Below are positions 11,590 to 21,852 of a stretch of DNA of 64,000 bases, piece by piece. The stretch lies in assembly GCA_023362775.1 (NCBI GenBank), contig JALMGJ010000060.1, positions 134,501 to 198,500 on the forward strand. The letters are read 5' to 3'. The notes beneath the pieces were generated by a model. That model worked only from the letters and a program-made list of their open reading frames with translations, ran no database searches and was not told where the DNA came from. Made by a program: the position numbers and the translations under genes. How positions within the stretch are numbered: the stretch's first letter is position 1; each line of letters starts with the position of its first letter. This stretch comes from Charina bottae. Its lineage: Eukaryota > Chordata > Lepidosauria > Squamata > Charinaidae.

Positions 11590-11794
11590 GTTTCCACTGA
11601 GAAAATAGAAATCCAGTTGACATGATTCAAGCTACAGACAATTCCACCTGGATGACTGAGAACCTTCATAGACATAGTTTTCCATAGTTCAAGGAAATAT
11701 AGCCTTCAAGGATGATCAGTTTAGAACAAGAATTGATGTTTACTAAATAGTATAAATATAAGCTGATATTTATCATGTCCTCTTAAGCATGATA

Positions 11795-12132
11795 AGGATG
11801 TGGTGGGTCAGCAGGTAAGACGCCAGGCTTGTTGATCGGAAGATCGCAAGTTCGGAGGTTCGAATCCCTAGCCCTGCGTGTGGAGTGAGCTCCCACACTA
11901 GCCCCAGCTCTTGCCAACCTAGCAATTTGAAAGCATGCAAATGCAAGTAGATGAATAGGTACCACTTCGGTAGGTAGGTAACAGTGTTCCGCGTGTGTCA
12001 TGTGGCCACATGACCATGGAAGCATCTTCGGACAATGCTGGCTGTTCAGCTAACAAATGGAGATGAGCACCGGCCCCTAGAGTCGGACACGACTGCACAA
12101 ATGTGCGGGGGGAACCTTTACTTTACCTTTAC
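11795..12132 (+). mobile_element. tRNA-derived SINE with BovB-type 3' end
   Basis: The tRNA-like head has a B box (GGTTCGAATCC) and an A-box-like GGGTCAGCAGG. The body is followed by GAGTCGGACACGACTG, a motif also at the 3' end of the BovB LINE at 51.05 kb, then an (ACCTTT)n tail. A 13-bp duplication CTTAAGCATGATA flanks it (11782-11794 and 12133-12145). The shared end implies BovB machinery moved it, as known for Sauria SINEs. Confidence 0.9.
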
Positions 12133-12145
12133 CTTAAGCATGATA

Positions 12146-12379
12146 CCTCAACACCTTGCTCACAGTCACTCATACCTTATTCACATCCCATTTGGAATAC
12201 TGCTACATGCTCTACATGGGGCTGCCCTTGAAGACCATCGGAAAGCTGCAACTGGTCCAGAATGCAGCAGCATCTGCAGTTTGTGGTGCCCTGTGGTTCA
12301 CCCAAGTTACACCACTGCTGCATGAGCTGCACTGGCTCTCAGTTGCTTTCCAGGTACAATTCAAGGTGCCGGGTGCAAG
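12146..12379 (+). mobile_element. L2-clade LINE fragment
   Basis: Encodes HTLFTSHLEYCYMLYMGLPLK, KLQLVQNAAA and TPLLHELHWLSVAFQVQFKV, the conserved segment just before the C terminus of L2 ORF2. It ends at a TTTC microsatellite. Confidence 0.8.
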
Positions 12380-12380
12380 G

Positions 12381-12449
<69 letters not shown>
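12381..12449. repeat. (TTTC)n microsatellite
   Basis: About 17 units of TTTC join the L2 fragment to the AT-rich tract that follows. Confidence 0.9.
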
Positions 12450-12450
<1 letters not shown>

Positions 12451-13860
12451 CAATAATTTTATTAAGAATTATATTAAACAGGTAAAACTAGTACAAGAAC
12501 CTAATACAAAGATACTTTTAAAAAAGAAAAAATATTAGAAAGGTGCAGGAAACCCTCTCCCCAAATAAGAAGAGGTTTCCACCTTCATCCCCAGCAAGTA
12601 GATTCAACATTAACAACTTATCACTGTCTCTTAGAATACAACCAAGTACATCTTCATTCCATTTCTCAGCCCATTTTCTATAAACTCATCTCTAAGTCTT
12701 CAGCCCTCCTTATTAATCAGCAAAAGTCCAGTAAAAATTAATAAAAATACCTAACAACGTAAGTATAGAGTCCCTTCTTCCATTTAATCAAAATCCCCCT
12801 AATCCCTCTCTCAAGTAATCAAAATCTAATCCCAATTAACAATTAAACATTACAAAAAATTAAATACTATTAAACATTACCAGAGATAGTAACCCCTTAT
12901 TTACATATCAAAAATAATAATGTTGATATTGCATAATAATCCATTAGACCCAGTTTATTTCCAAAATCAACTATCCAGTCAAGATAACCATTAAGCATCA
13001 CCAGAGATAGCAACTCATTATTTAACCATAATCAAACAAACCATTTTTTAATTTCTTCTTCTTCCCAGCAATGCATAAGTCCCATAAATAAAGTTCTAAC
13101 TTCTGCTTTCTTCTACTATCCTTGTCTTTTCTCTCAAAGTTCTTGTCATCTTTATCGTAATTTCCATGTAGTAACTCTAGTAGATCTCTTATTTTTAAGA
13201 GGACAATCCACATCACTCTTTTGATACATTATTTGTATATCTTTTTTTAATTTTTAAATGTTCATCCAATTCCATTGTAAATCCAATATTTCCATCTTTC
13301 TTATAGGTTATAATTTTTAAGTCTACCTTAAAATCCATTTTGGTTATCTTCAAAGGGACTTGTTTCTCTTCAATAACAACTTTTGGTTCCAGCATAGAGT
13401 TAAATAGCTCAAGCATTTATTGAGCCAATTTATAAAACTGTTTCCTTTAAAGTAGCCATCTGGTGCCCTCTAGTTATCAACCTTCAAAATCTTATTATCA
13501 GCTTGGAAAGTAAGCAAAAGCAATGTTCCCACAGGAGAGGATCCTTCTAATTAACTAAAGATCTTTCTTTAAATCACTTTTCATCTGAGCCCTTAGCGTT
13601 TAAAGACTTTCCAAAAACAACACTATAATCATCCTTTTGCTGTATATTGCAAAAAATAAGGATCTTACAAAGCTGGAAACACATAGTTTTCTTTCTTTTT
13701 AAATGGATTGAAGAGAGACTCACCCAGCAAACACTAAACTTGCGGTTCCAAAGGTTTTTCAATCTTAAAGAAACAATAAAAAAAATAATAAAACTCCAAA
13801 GTGATTAAAAAGATGAGGTTTGGTTGAACCTTGCGTCCTTAAAAGGCTGCATTAATGGCT
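12450..13860 (-). mobile_element. AT-rich retroposon-like tract, class unknown
   Basis: On the minus strand it ends with AATAAAATTATTGGG, a poly(A)-signal-like terminus. It contains short broken frames (13416-13213, 13216-13022) rich in Lys and acidic residues. The final frame, with LELYLWDLCIAGKKKKL, resembles one at 42.0-42.3 kb, so the two tracts may be copies of one family, perhaps an L1-like 3' region. I cannot place it. Confidence 0.35.
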
Positions 13861-14094
13861 CAGAGCATGATGCGACCTGCGACTCCCAGCTGATCGCAAG
13901 CGGCTGCAAGAACATCCATTTCTGCTGTCGACTCACAAAAAAACCAGCTGTCTGGAATACATATGGGTAATCTCAAGATCCCTCTTTGATCCAGAAAAAT
14001 TTCAGCAGTCTGGATCCCACATCCATCTGCCTTTTCGGCTGTAATGCCCCCATAATCCACAGAGCATAAAAATGCAGGGCATTACTTCTCCATT

Positions 14095-14524
14095 ACTCAC
14101 CAGAAGCTGGTGCTGGTTATCACTTCCAAAGCCCTACATGGCAAAGGAAAAGAGGTTATTTGTGGAACCACCTCTCCCTGAGGGCATCTGCCCATCCTAC
14201 TATGTTAGATAGGTGGGCGTGCTCCAGGTCCTCTCCTTTAAATGTTGTCACCTGATGGGACCTCTCAGTGGCCACCCTGCCCTTCCGAATAGCCTTCCAT
14301 CTGAGATCTGAGGGATCCCTTCCCTTTTAGCCTTTTGGAGGGCTGTGAAGACCTGGCTCTTCCCCCAAGCGTTGGGGTTGAGCTGGGAGACAGTTTGGTC
14401 CGGCATCTGGGGGAAAGGTGTTTTTGTTTTTATCTTTGTTTTATGGATTGTTGTGAGCTGCCTAGAATCATTATACAGTATGAGATAGGCGACCATATAT
14501 CTCCTGTAAATAAATAAAATAAAA
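14095..14524 (+). mobile_element. L2-clade LINE 3' end
   Basis: A decayed C-terminal ORF2 stretch (GAGYHF-SKALHGKG-like, then LLEGCEDLALPPSVG) is followed by a 3' UTR reading GTGAGCTGCCTAGAATCA and GAGATAGGCGACC, then AAATAAATAAAAT. The same UTR architecture occurs at 21.3 kb. Confidence 0.75.
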
Positions 14525-14688
14525 TATGTCAATAAACTGCAGTAGCTTCACTCACCTGTTGTCCTAATTTCTTTCTAGTTTTCTTTTAACAGTTACCAGC
14601 TAAAATAATGTTTATTGTTACAAATTAGATTATTAAAGTGAATCATTTGTCTCTGGGTCTTCAGAATAAAATGCTGTGATTTTATTCT

Positions 14689-14727
14689 ACACTACACTTG
14701 ATCTTAGCCAAAAGGCTGAGAAGCGAT
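14689..14727 (-). pseudogene. RNU2: U2 snRNA 5'-end retropseudogene
   Basis: The minus strand starts ATCGCTTCTCAGCCTTTTGG and goes on through GATCAAGTGTAGT, matching the first 36 or so bases of U2 with one change (CTCGGCC to CTCAGCC). It stops there. A perfect 12-bp duplication TGATTTTATTCT flanks it (14677-14688 and 14727-14738, sharing one ambiguous base). Short 3'-truncated snRNA pseudogenes with such repeats are a known class made by LINE reverse transcriptase. It lacks the Sm site and 3' domains, so it is not functional. Confidence 0.9.
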
Positions 14728-14739
14728 GATTTTATTCTC

Positions 14740-17090
14740 CTTCGCTGTGTAGATGTTTTTTCTGAGAATATGCATGTTATTTCTACTATAGTCTTATAGA
14801 TCTTTCTCGTAATTCTGTTCCTGTTCTTAAAGTTTTTCCTTCTATACTAATGCCTAACCATCCTAACACCTACTGTAAGCTCCTCTAATTTATCCCTTTA
14901 GGCTAGTTCTATCCTTAATCCTATTAATTAATTAATTATTCTACTTTGTTACACCAACCATCTTTTCTTAGAACACTTTAACTTTCCCTTTTCCCTTCCA
15001 ACAAGTACTTGTTATTTTCCCTCAGGACTAACTTGTTATTTCAAAGATGGAGAGGAAGGTGGAAGAGGAAAAGAAAAACAATCCACTGGAAAGCTTATTC
15101 TCCTGGAATCATGTTCACTCTAAATCTGGTTCACCAGCCTCTTTACCACTGCTTCTGCTCCAGAACCAGCATTGTTTTTGTTTTGTTTTTTCCCAAAACA
15201 GTCCTTTCCTCTGGGCAACTTGGCTTCTCCATCATTCAGCTTCGTCTGTCCTCACTTCTTTCAGATGCTAGAAGAATCCTTTCTTTTGTTGATGCTCCTT
15301 CGCTCTTTGCTGTTGGGGCAAGGAAGCTGCTGGCTGTCACCTCATACCACTTGCTCCATCAAAGTTTTCTACCAATTCCATCATCTTTCTCCACTTCAGT
15401 TCCATTCTTTGGCATCTTCAGACATCGTGATTTCTTGACAGCACCTCTGACTTAGAAAGAACCCTCACCCTATCTGCAAATCTGGCTCTCTTAAGTCCTG
15501 CACAAGAAGAGATATGTGCCACCCTGCTGGGGTTCTAGGGATCCTTCCAGATGTGCCTATGTGATCAAACATGTGTATCAGGCAGATGATTTCATAAGAA
15601 AAAACAAGATACTCACATATTCTCTTTGCACAAAGGACTGAAGACTTTCCTCAAAATGACAAAAGCAGTATTGTGAAGCAATCTATGCCCCTTTTGTACA
15701 TACGGTATGTACTACATTGCAACAAAGTTTTAAAAAATGGTGCAGCTTGCACTATTATGCCATCATTTTTTGTCATTTCTCCCCTTTGCCCTCTCACTTC
15801 TGTCCCTCAGACCACCTTTTAAGCAAAATAAAAGCCTGAACCTTGTACCCTAGTTAAAAAAAATTATATACCTCCCACAATTAAATTGAATAGTAATCGT
15901 ACAAAAGTGCAGAAGAAATGTTTGGCATAGCATAGGCATAGATAGCTTGTAAAATGCCCTTGTACAATAAGTAGGCCATATATTTTAAGTTTGTAAACAT
16001 CCTTGATACACATACTCGGCTGTATGAATAAGAAGTTACTCTGCATAATACAGTACACCCTGCAGAATTTCAGAGTATTTGTCAACAAAGGAGTAGTGTA
16101 ATCCATTTATAGCATCTTGTTTAAAGATATAAATTAAGCAGTATAACTAGAGTCTTCTCTTAAATAGGGGACATAATACTCCTGAAGGGTTAGAAGAGTC
16201 ATCAATAAGCACTAGAGGAAATTTCTTTCCATTCTTCATATTTCTCTTCTTAAATTACTGCTCCCACCCAGGTGTTTTGACTAACTTTCACTTCCAGATC
16301 TCATTGTACAATGAGAGCAAAAGATTTCAATGCACACCATAGATTTGTGAATTCAGGCATTTAAACCAAAAGCCTTTTGCTACCTCCCTAATCTCCTGGT
16401 GAGTGCGTCCAAATTATATCTTTGGTATCTTATCATAAACATTTTGCAACATGTTCCTGTCTTCATGGGTATGCACAATAAAGTGATCATGCGGTGTATG
16501 CTCTCAAGATGGCCAGCAACAGCTGCAGAAAAACCATTCTTTTCTCCCACAGTGAATCTTATATTGATGTTGAAACATTTGTCTGCCTGCATGACGCACA
16601 TTCATACAAGAGCATCCATTTTGTGTATGATGCTTAACAACAACAGGTGCAAGAGCCAGGCAGGAACTGCTGAAATGGAAAGAAGAAATATCCCATAAAA
16701 AGCAGAAAAAGCAGTTTGGGAAATTACCAAATGGATGTCATTCTGGGACTGAAAGCAATCCCAGTACGGGTAGGCAACTATTTCAGAAACCAGATCTGTA
16801 ACCTCTTTTGTTTTTAAAATCCTTTTTGTGTATGATGCTTGAACAACAACAGGGACAACTTAAAAAGGAACACCCCTTTTTAGACAAGGGTTTAGGAAAT
16901 TGAGAAATATTTTTAAACCCTCGTCTACAAAATTAACCTAAAACAGCAGCATATAAATGATAAATTCATTATATAAGTCACAAGGAAAGAAGTACATAGG
17001 ATAGAGGTGCAACTCAAGAACTAAATGAATTGACCAAATTAGAGTTTCAAAATTCTAATTGAATTGAATTCACTTGAATCCCAGATTCTA
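14740..17090. other. Non-coding stretch, little recognised
   Basis: No supported gene or element. An open frame at 15009-15455 and its complement have no motif I know. A 29-base near-identical direct repeat (16619-16647 and 16824-16853, starting TTTTGTGTATGATGCTT) brackets about 176 bp. Confidence 0.4.
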
Positions 17091-17736
17091 ATTGAATCTG
17101 AAATAATCAGATACAAATGCTCACCTACTCCTCAATTCTCCCTGGGCATGTAACTTTCTCAATAATGAGAACCCCAAATTGGGTGGATTTGATAGCACAG
17201 AAGTATCTTCAAGTTGTAGTTAAAAGGATGACTAGAAAAGCTAAGAGAGAGAGTTGGAGGAGATATTGTAGAACATTGTCTTTGGATACGCCAATTTCTT
17301 TGGTTTTTGCTCAAGTGTAGATGATGAATCAGATTCGTACAAGGCATAGAGAGATTCCTACTTTGGTAACAAGTGATGGTGTGGTAACAACCTTGGATGA
17401 GAAAAAAGCCAAGATATTGGCAACTGCCTTCCAACAGATTAGTGGTGTGGTGAATTGGTTGGCTTGTTTTGTGGAATATCAGAAGTTTTTGATACTGCAC
17501 AAAGAGGTCTTTCTGACAGATGATCCCAGGTTAAGGAGAAGTCCTCCTTGGGAGGTCCAGAGAGCTTTGGGATTTGGTAAAAAGTACTCTCCAGGTGAAG
17601 ATCAACTTAGTTACGAGATCTTAAAGCATTTGCCTTTGACGGTTTTGGAAAGATCCCATAGAAGAGAATATCTCTAGTGCAGGGTTTAACTGTGGAGTCC
17701 TTGGTGCTCTCTGAGCTTGGTTGTTTGCTTGCTGAC

Positions 17737-17767
17737 ATTTAATTACCCAACTAGGTAACATCATCAG
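17737..17767 (-). ncRNA. Hammerhead-like core, left arm, damaged
   Basis: The minus strand reads CTGATGA, T, GTTACC..GGTAAT, then TAAA in place of GAAA. Losing the conserved G should abolish activity. Confidence 0.45.
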
Positions 17768-17795
17768 TGTGAGTGAGCATCCACACTCACTAGCA

Positions 17796-17826
17796 CTGAT
17801 GATGTTACCCAGTCAGGTAATGAAAT
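17796..17826 (+). ncRNA. Hammerhead-like core, right arm
   Basis: CTGATGA (17796-17802), one extra T, stem GTTACC with GGTAAT, then GAAAT. Similar layout to the motif at 11559. Confidence 0.5.
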
Positions 17827-19400
17827 GTCTGCAAGCAAACAATCAAGCTCAAGCAGCACCAAGGACTCCACAGTTTTGGTAAGATTTTATAAAATGGTTT
17901 GCAAGAGAGGTGTTTTGTCCAACTTTTGGAAGGGAGTTATTTTTATTCCAATGGGTAAGCCAGTTAAGAATTGGTCAGATCTGGTATCTTAGTGACTGAT
18001 TGCACTCTACTTCTTGTTTTTGTGAAGTTATGGAATGTATGTTGAATGAATGGTTGATGGCGTTTCTCGATAAACATTGTTTATTTACTGACTTTCGGTG
18101 TGGATTTCAGAGAGGCCGTGGTGTTTTGGATCATGTAGTCAGATTGGCAACTGATATTTGGAGAGCCTTTGTAGTAAGGATTTTGTGGTTGCAGTTTTTG
18201 TTGATTTGGAAAAAAAACATATGAGATGGTGTGGCATGAGGGTTTGTAGTGTAAATTAAATCAATGGGGAATTTGTGAGAGTTATTCATTTATTAGTTTA
18301 ATCAGTGTATATGGCTGCTTATCTAAAGTAGGGTGGATGACTTTTCTTGGTGGACAATAGATCAGAGTTATGGTTTGGAATTCTTTTTCTGACCTATGGC
18401 ATCTGTATAATGATAATCCTCAGGTTAGTGACTTGAGCCCTACTTTGTTTAATGTAATGGTGAATGGTTTATCTCAGGTTTTACCTCTAGGGGTGAAGTG
18501 CACTATGTCTGCACACGATTGTGAAGTTTGGCTTAGGAGTAGGAATTTGGGAAGAGTGGAAACTGCTGTAACTATTTCTTTTTACTCCATTCTTTAAATA
18601 TACCTGTAGAGTACATAGTAAAAGAAACCAGAAAGCCTCCACCATTTGTGTCTCAGTAAAACTATTGTCCTCCTTAAAATATACACTGATGGGACAAATG
18701 CTGCCCATATTTGTTGTTCCTAGCCTGAATGTGGGAAAGGGTTTTCAGCTGATGTATGGGATTAATGTAAAGACAGTGGAATTGACAGCAATTTATTGGC
18801 CTTTGGAAAGTGGATTGGATTTGTGTCCTGGGACGTCTTTGATATTGTCAGATACTTTTCTGGTTTACAGGCTATACAAGCAGGTGGGTTTGGTAACCAG
18901 ACATCAGTGCTGGCTGCAATTTGGAGTCTAAATAATGTTTTTTCTTCCCAGAACTTTCATATTAGACTGGTGGATTCCTTCCCACATAGGAATTTTTGGA
19001 AATGAATTAGCAGACACAGTTGCTAAATATGGATTGGATCACTCGGAGGTGGATTGTAAGGTCCTTTTTAGAACCAATGTGGTTAGAAATTGGGTTAAAC
19101 ATGAGATGAGGAGTATCAGAAGGAATGGGGTTGTGATATTAATGGCTGGAGTGTGTATTCCTTTTGTCAATAGATTAGGGACTATTTGATATTTCTGGCA
19201 GAGCCCATGAAGCTTCCCTCTTGAAGGTGCTGTTTGGAGATTGTTCTACTCAGGACAAGTTTTTTTTTCTTACTGGAAAGGTAGATGATAATTTATGCCC
19301 TGTTTATGGTGTAGTTGAAACTATTGATTACTTGATGTCTGACTGTGTTTGATTTCTTACTGAATGAGAGTTTCTTTTTTCTTTTTGTCTGTTTGTGTCT

Positions 19401-19788
19401 CTGCTCTATTTGTTCCTCTATTACATCGCTGCAGGATTGGTTTGGGATCATTGCTACTGGTCATTAGCTAGAAATTGTTTGTGGAATTTTTTTCAACCAT
19501 TACACCTCCATGAAAGGTTTTAACATTAATTGACAGTTTTCTGGTTAGTGGCATAGTGGGCCCTTCTATACACCATTACCTTTTACCAGAAGAAATTGGC
19601 AATTCATTCTTAGCAGAGAATGAATTACCAAATTGGTAATTTATTCTTAGCAGAGAGTAATACATATCAAATGTCTGGAAGAGGTATTTCTCCATTAAGA
19701 ACGATTGGGAGATTGTTCTTTCTAGTCAAGCCTTTTTTTGATCATTCATTGATATTATATACGACATATCACACTCTATCTATCTATC

Positions 19789-19834
<46 letters not shown>

Positions 19835-20246
19835 TGTATCTCACACTTTGAGGGATGGTATTTAAAATATACATTTAGAGAACTGATTTGTATGATTTGT
19901 ACCAATTTTGCATAGGACAAATGCATTATTTTCATCTAGCTGGTGATACTCAAGATGAACTAGTTATCAGCAGCTTGAAAGAGCAGATGGGAAGATCCAT
20001 AGCAGTCTCTGAAGTGATGATACCAGACAATAGAACTGTTTTTTTAAAAAAAATTATGATGATAATATCCCACTAGCCAAGATTGTGAAGAGTAATTTAG
20101 CCAGTTCTGAGCTTAAGTGTTAGCTGTCTGCTTCTGCTTTGGGGCCCTCAAGGGCTACATTTTTGGAAATAAATGGACTGAACTTGTTGGCAAAATGGTC
20201 AGCTGGATGCTTCATTTGAAAAAAAAAGAATCTGTAACATAGAAGT

Positions 20247-20252
<6 letters not shown>
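19401..20252. repeat. Non-coding stretch with (ATCT)n microsatellite at 19775-19835
   Basis: About 14 ATCT units; nothing else is recognised on either side. Confidence 0.85.

Positions 20253-20317
<65 letters not shown>
20253..20317. repeat. (GA)n microsatellite
   Basis: About 32 uninterrupted GA dinucleotides. Confidence 0.95.
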
Positions 20318-20320
<3 letters not shown>

Positions 20321-20552
20321 CTTAGAGTGTAACATGTAGTTAACAGCTTCTGAGTTGAAAATAGCAATGGGTGTTTCTGAAGTACTCAGTATGGATTTCT
20401 AAATTTATCTTTTTATTTCAATATTACAAAGTAGACTTTGTAATCTGTTTGTAAATTCAAGCTAGAACAACAATAATTGATGAAAAGAAGGTAAAAAAGT
20501 GGTCCCAAGAACTGAAAACCACTTCTATAACAGTGAAAATAGAAAATATCCT

Positions 20553-20675
20553 CCTTTCCTTTCCTTTCCTTTCCTTTCCTTTCCTTTCCTTTCCTTTCCT
20601 TTCCTTTCCTTTCCTTTCCTTTCCTTCCCTTCCCTTCCCTTCCCTTCCCTTCCCTTCCCTTCCCTTCCCTTCCCC
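20553..20675. repeat. (TTTCC)n then (TTCCC)n pentanucleotide array
   Basis: A run of CTTTC-type units changes abruptly to CTTCC-type units midway, so a variant unit has spread through the right half. The strand is pure pyrimidine for about 120 bases, a candidate for triplex-type structure. Confidence 0.95.
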
Positions 20676-20919
20676 ACAGGTATTTATGGATACAAGGGTT
20701 ACATTTAAAGGATTTTCTCTTCATAGTGAGCAGCTATTCTGCATCTCCTACTTTTCTTCCTTTAATGTTATGGTGACAAATGCACCTAAGATAAGAATAA
20801 TGCTCACATTTAGGAGGGAAAAAAGTGAAATGTTAGTTACTGGTTGGAATATAGGATAAAAAGTGATCCAGTGGAGTAAATGTGTATACATCAGATCTTT
20901 GCTATTTTGTTTAAAGTAT

Positions 20920-21430
20920 GTATCCAATTACCAGCTTCAGTAATTTGCTGAATCATACGGTCCATGTTAGTCCACAGTATAATTGGACTAGTATGCTCTG
21001 GGTCCTGTCTATTAGGGAGTACCGTCTGGCAGGGCCCAGGAAGAGAGTCTTTTCTGTCATGGCACCCACCCTATGGAACTTCATCCCCCTGGAGGTTAGA
21101 TTGGCCCTAACTCTGATAGCCTTTCATAAAGCCTTAAAGATATGGTTGTGTCATTGAGCTTGGGGATCCAGATGTGTGGCAGAGCCCATGCAATAGTTAT
21201 GGTGATTTGTGGATTTGTAGATTTGTTGTTGGTTGTTTTGTTTTTTTACCTCAGCTGCCAATTATGTGTGTATTGTTTTTATTGTTATGTGCTTTATGGT
21301 GCTTTTAACTGTTGGTAGCTACCTAGAATCACGAATTTGAGATGGGCAGCCATATAAATTGAATGAATGAATAAATGAATGAATGAATGAATGAATGAAT
21401 GAATGAATGAATGAATGAATGAATGAACAA
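20920..21430 (+). mobile_element. L2-clade LINE 3' end with (GAAT)n tail
   Basis: Encodes SIREYRLAGPRKRVFSVMAPTLWN and PLEVRLALTLIAFHKALKIWLCH, the last residues of L2 ORF2. The 3' UTR reads TAGCTACCTAGAATCAC and GAGATGGGCAGCC. The tail is a GAAT array at about 21359-21427. Confidence 0.85.
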
Positions 21431-21852
21431 ATAAACTTTAAGATGTATCCATCAGTTGAGTTTTATGGTGCCAGACAAGAAACCAGGAATTTTACCTCCT
21501 CTGTGCAGTTTTTGGCACCAAACAATCTGAAATCTTTCAGTTAAAACTGATGTCAAGCACTTTCATTGTTTGAAAGGTAGGCAATTGGTTCCTTCCAAGA
21601 GTTTATGAATGTACATGGGGAAAAGTTAAAAAAGAAAAGGGGTAAAAAGTAAACCTAAATTTAAGATTGCAGTACTGTAGCCTTATGATAGATCATTTTT
21701 CCCCCTCTGAGAGAATTCAGCCTCTGAGGGAGAAATCCTTTCCTCTTCTCCTCTCCTCTAGCTGAAGAGCCCCTGGCCAAAATCATGGCGGCTTCCTTTC
21801 TGTGCTCCAGCCTATTTGCTGCAGGAGCCTCTGCTTTGGTCAGCCTTGTTGT

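Larger units (their letters stand above)
10951..11677 (+). mobile_element. Penelope-like element, 3' end with terminal repeat
   Basis: It holds a GIY-YIG endonuclease domain followed by about 215 bp of non-coding terminal repeat. That repeat is the same sequence that appears twice, inverted, at 59.46-59.74 kb, which fixes the 3' edge near 11677. The reverse transcriptase is missing, so the copy is 5'-truncated; the exact left edge against the copia LTR is uncertain. Confidence 0.8.
17655..17872. mobile_element. Penelope-type terminal-repeat pair, inverted
   Basis: From 17690 to 17873 the sequence is a long imperfect palindrome: CTGTGGAGTCCTTGGTGCT at the left is answered by its complement at the right. 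Each arm carries a hammerhead-like core. A 13-bp duplication with one mismatch (GTTTTGGAAAGAT at 17642-17654, GTTTTGGTAAGAT at 17873-17885) marks the insertion, and removing it restores the host LINE reading frame. No protein is encoded. Confidence 0.75.
17090..19400 (+). pseudogene. Decayed LINE with reverse transcriptase and RNase H (I/jockey-like)
   Basis: Conserved blocks appear in order despite many stops and shifts: DEKKAKILATAFQ, KKYSPGEDQLSYEILKHLP, NFWKGVIFIPMGKPVKN, EVMECMLNEWL, FRCGFQRGRGVLDHVVRL, VAVFVDLEKTYEMVW (first catalytic Asp), PQVSDLSPTLFNVMVNGL, then an RNase H domain with IYTDGT, VELTAI, LSDTFLVYRL and WIPSHIGIFGNELADTVAK. Reverse transcriptase followed by RNase H points to the I/jockey side of non-LTR elements, not to L2, BovB or L1. 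No endonuclease is visible upstream. A Penelope-derived insertion (17655-17872) interrupts it between LTVLER and FYKMVCKRG. It is far more decayed than its neighbours, so it is old. Confidence 0.7.

Noticed and set aside
11800..11875. Functional tRNA gene from the A and B boxes in the SINE heads
   Set aside because: The tRNA-like part continues into a SINE body with a BovB-type end and a target-site duplication, and several copies exist in the window.
14692..14727. Functional U2 snRNA gene
   Set aside because: Only the first 36 or so bases are present, with flanking direct repeats and no Sm site, so it is a retropseudogene.
15009..15455. 148-residue open frame and its complement as a possible gene or retrocopy
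   Set aside because: No recognisable motif, no intron/exon signal and no poly(A) or TSD that I could identify.
19775..19835. CRISPR-like array from regular repeats at ATCT, GATA and SINE loci
   Set aside because: The repeats have no unique spacers and the setting is clearly vertebrate.
20553..20675. Coding frames from the TTTCC/TTCCC array (Phe-Leu-Ser-rich and Lys-Gly-Lys-rich)
   Set aside because: They are low-complexity translations of a pentanucleotide microsatellite on both strands.
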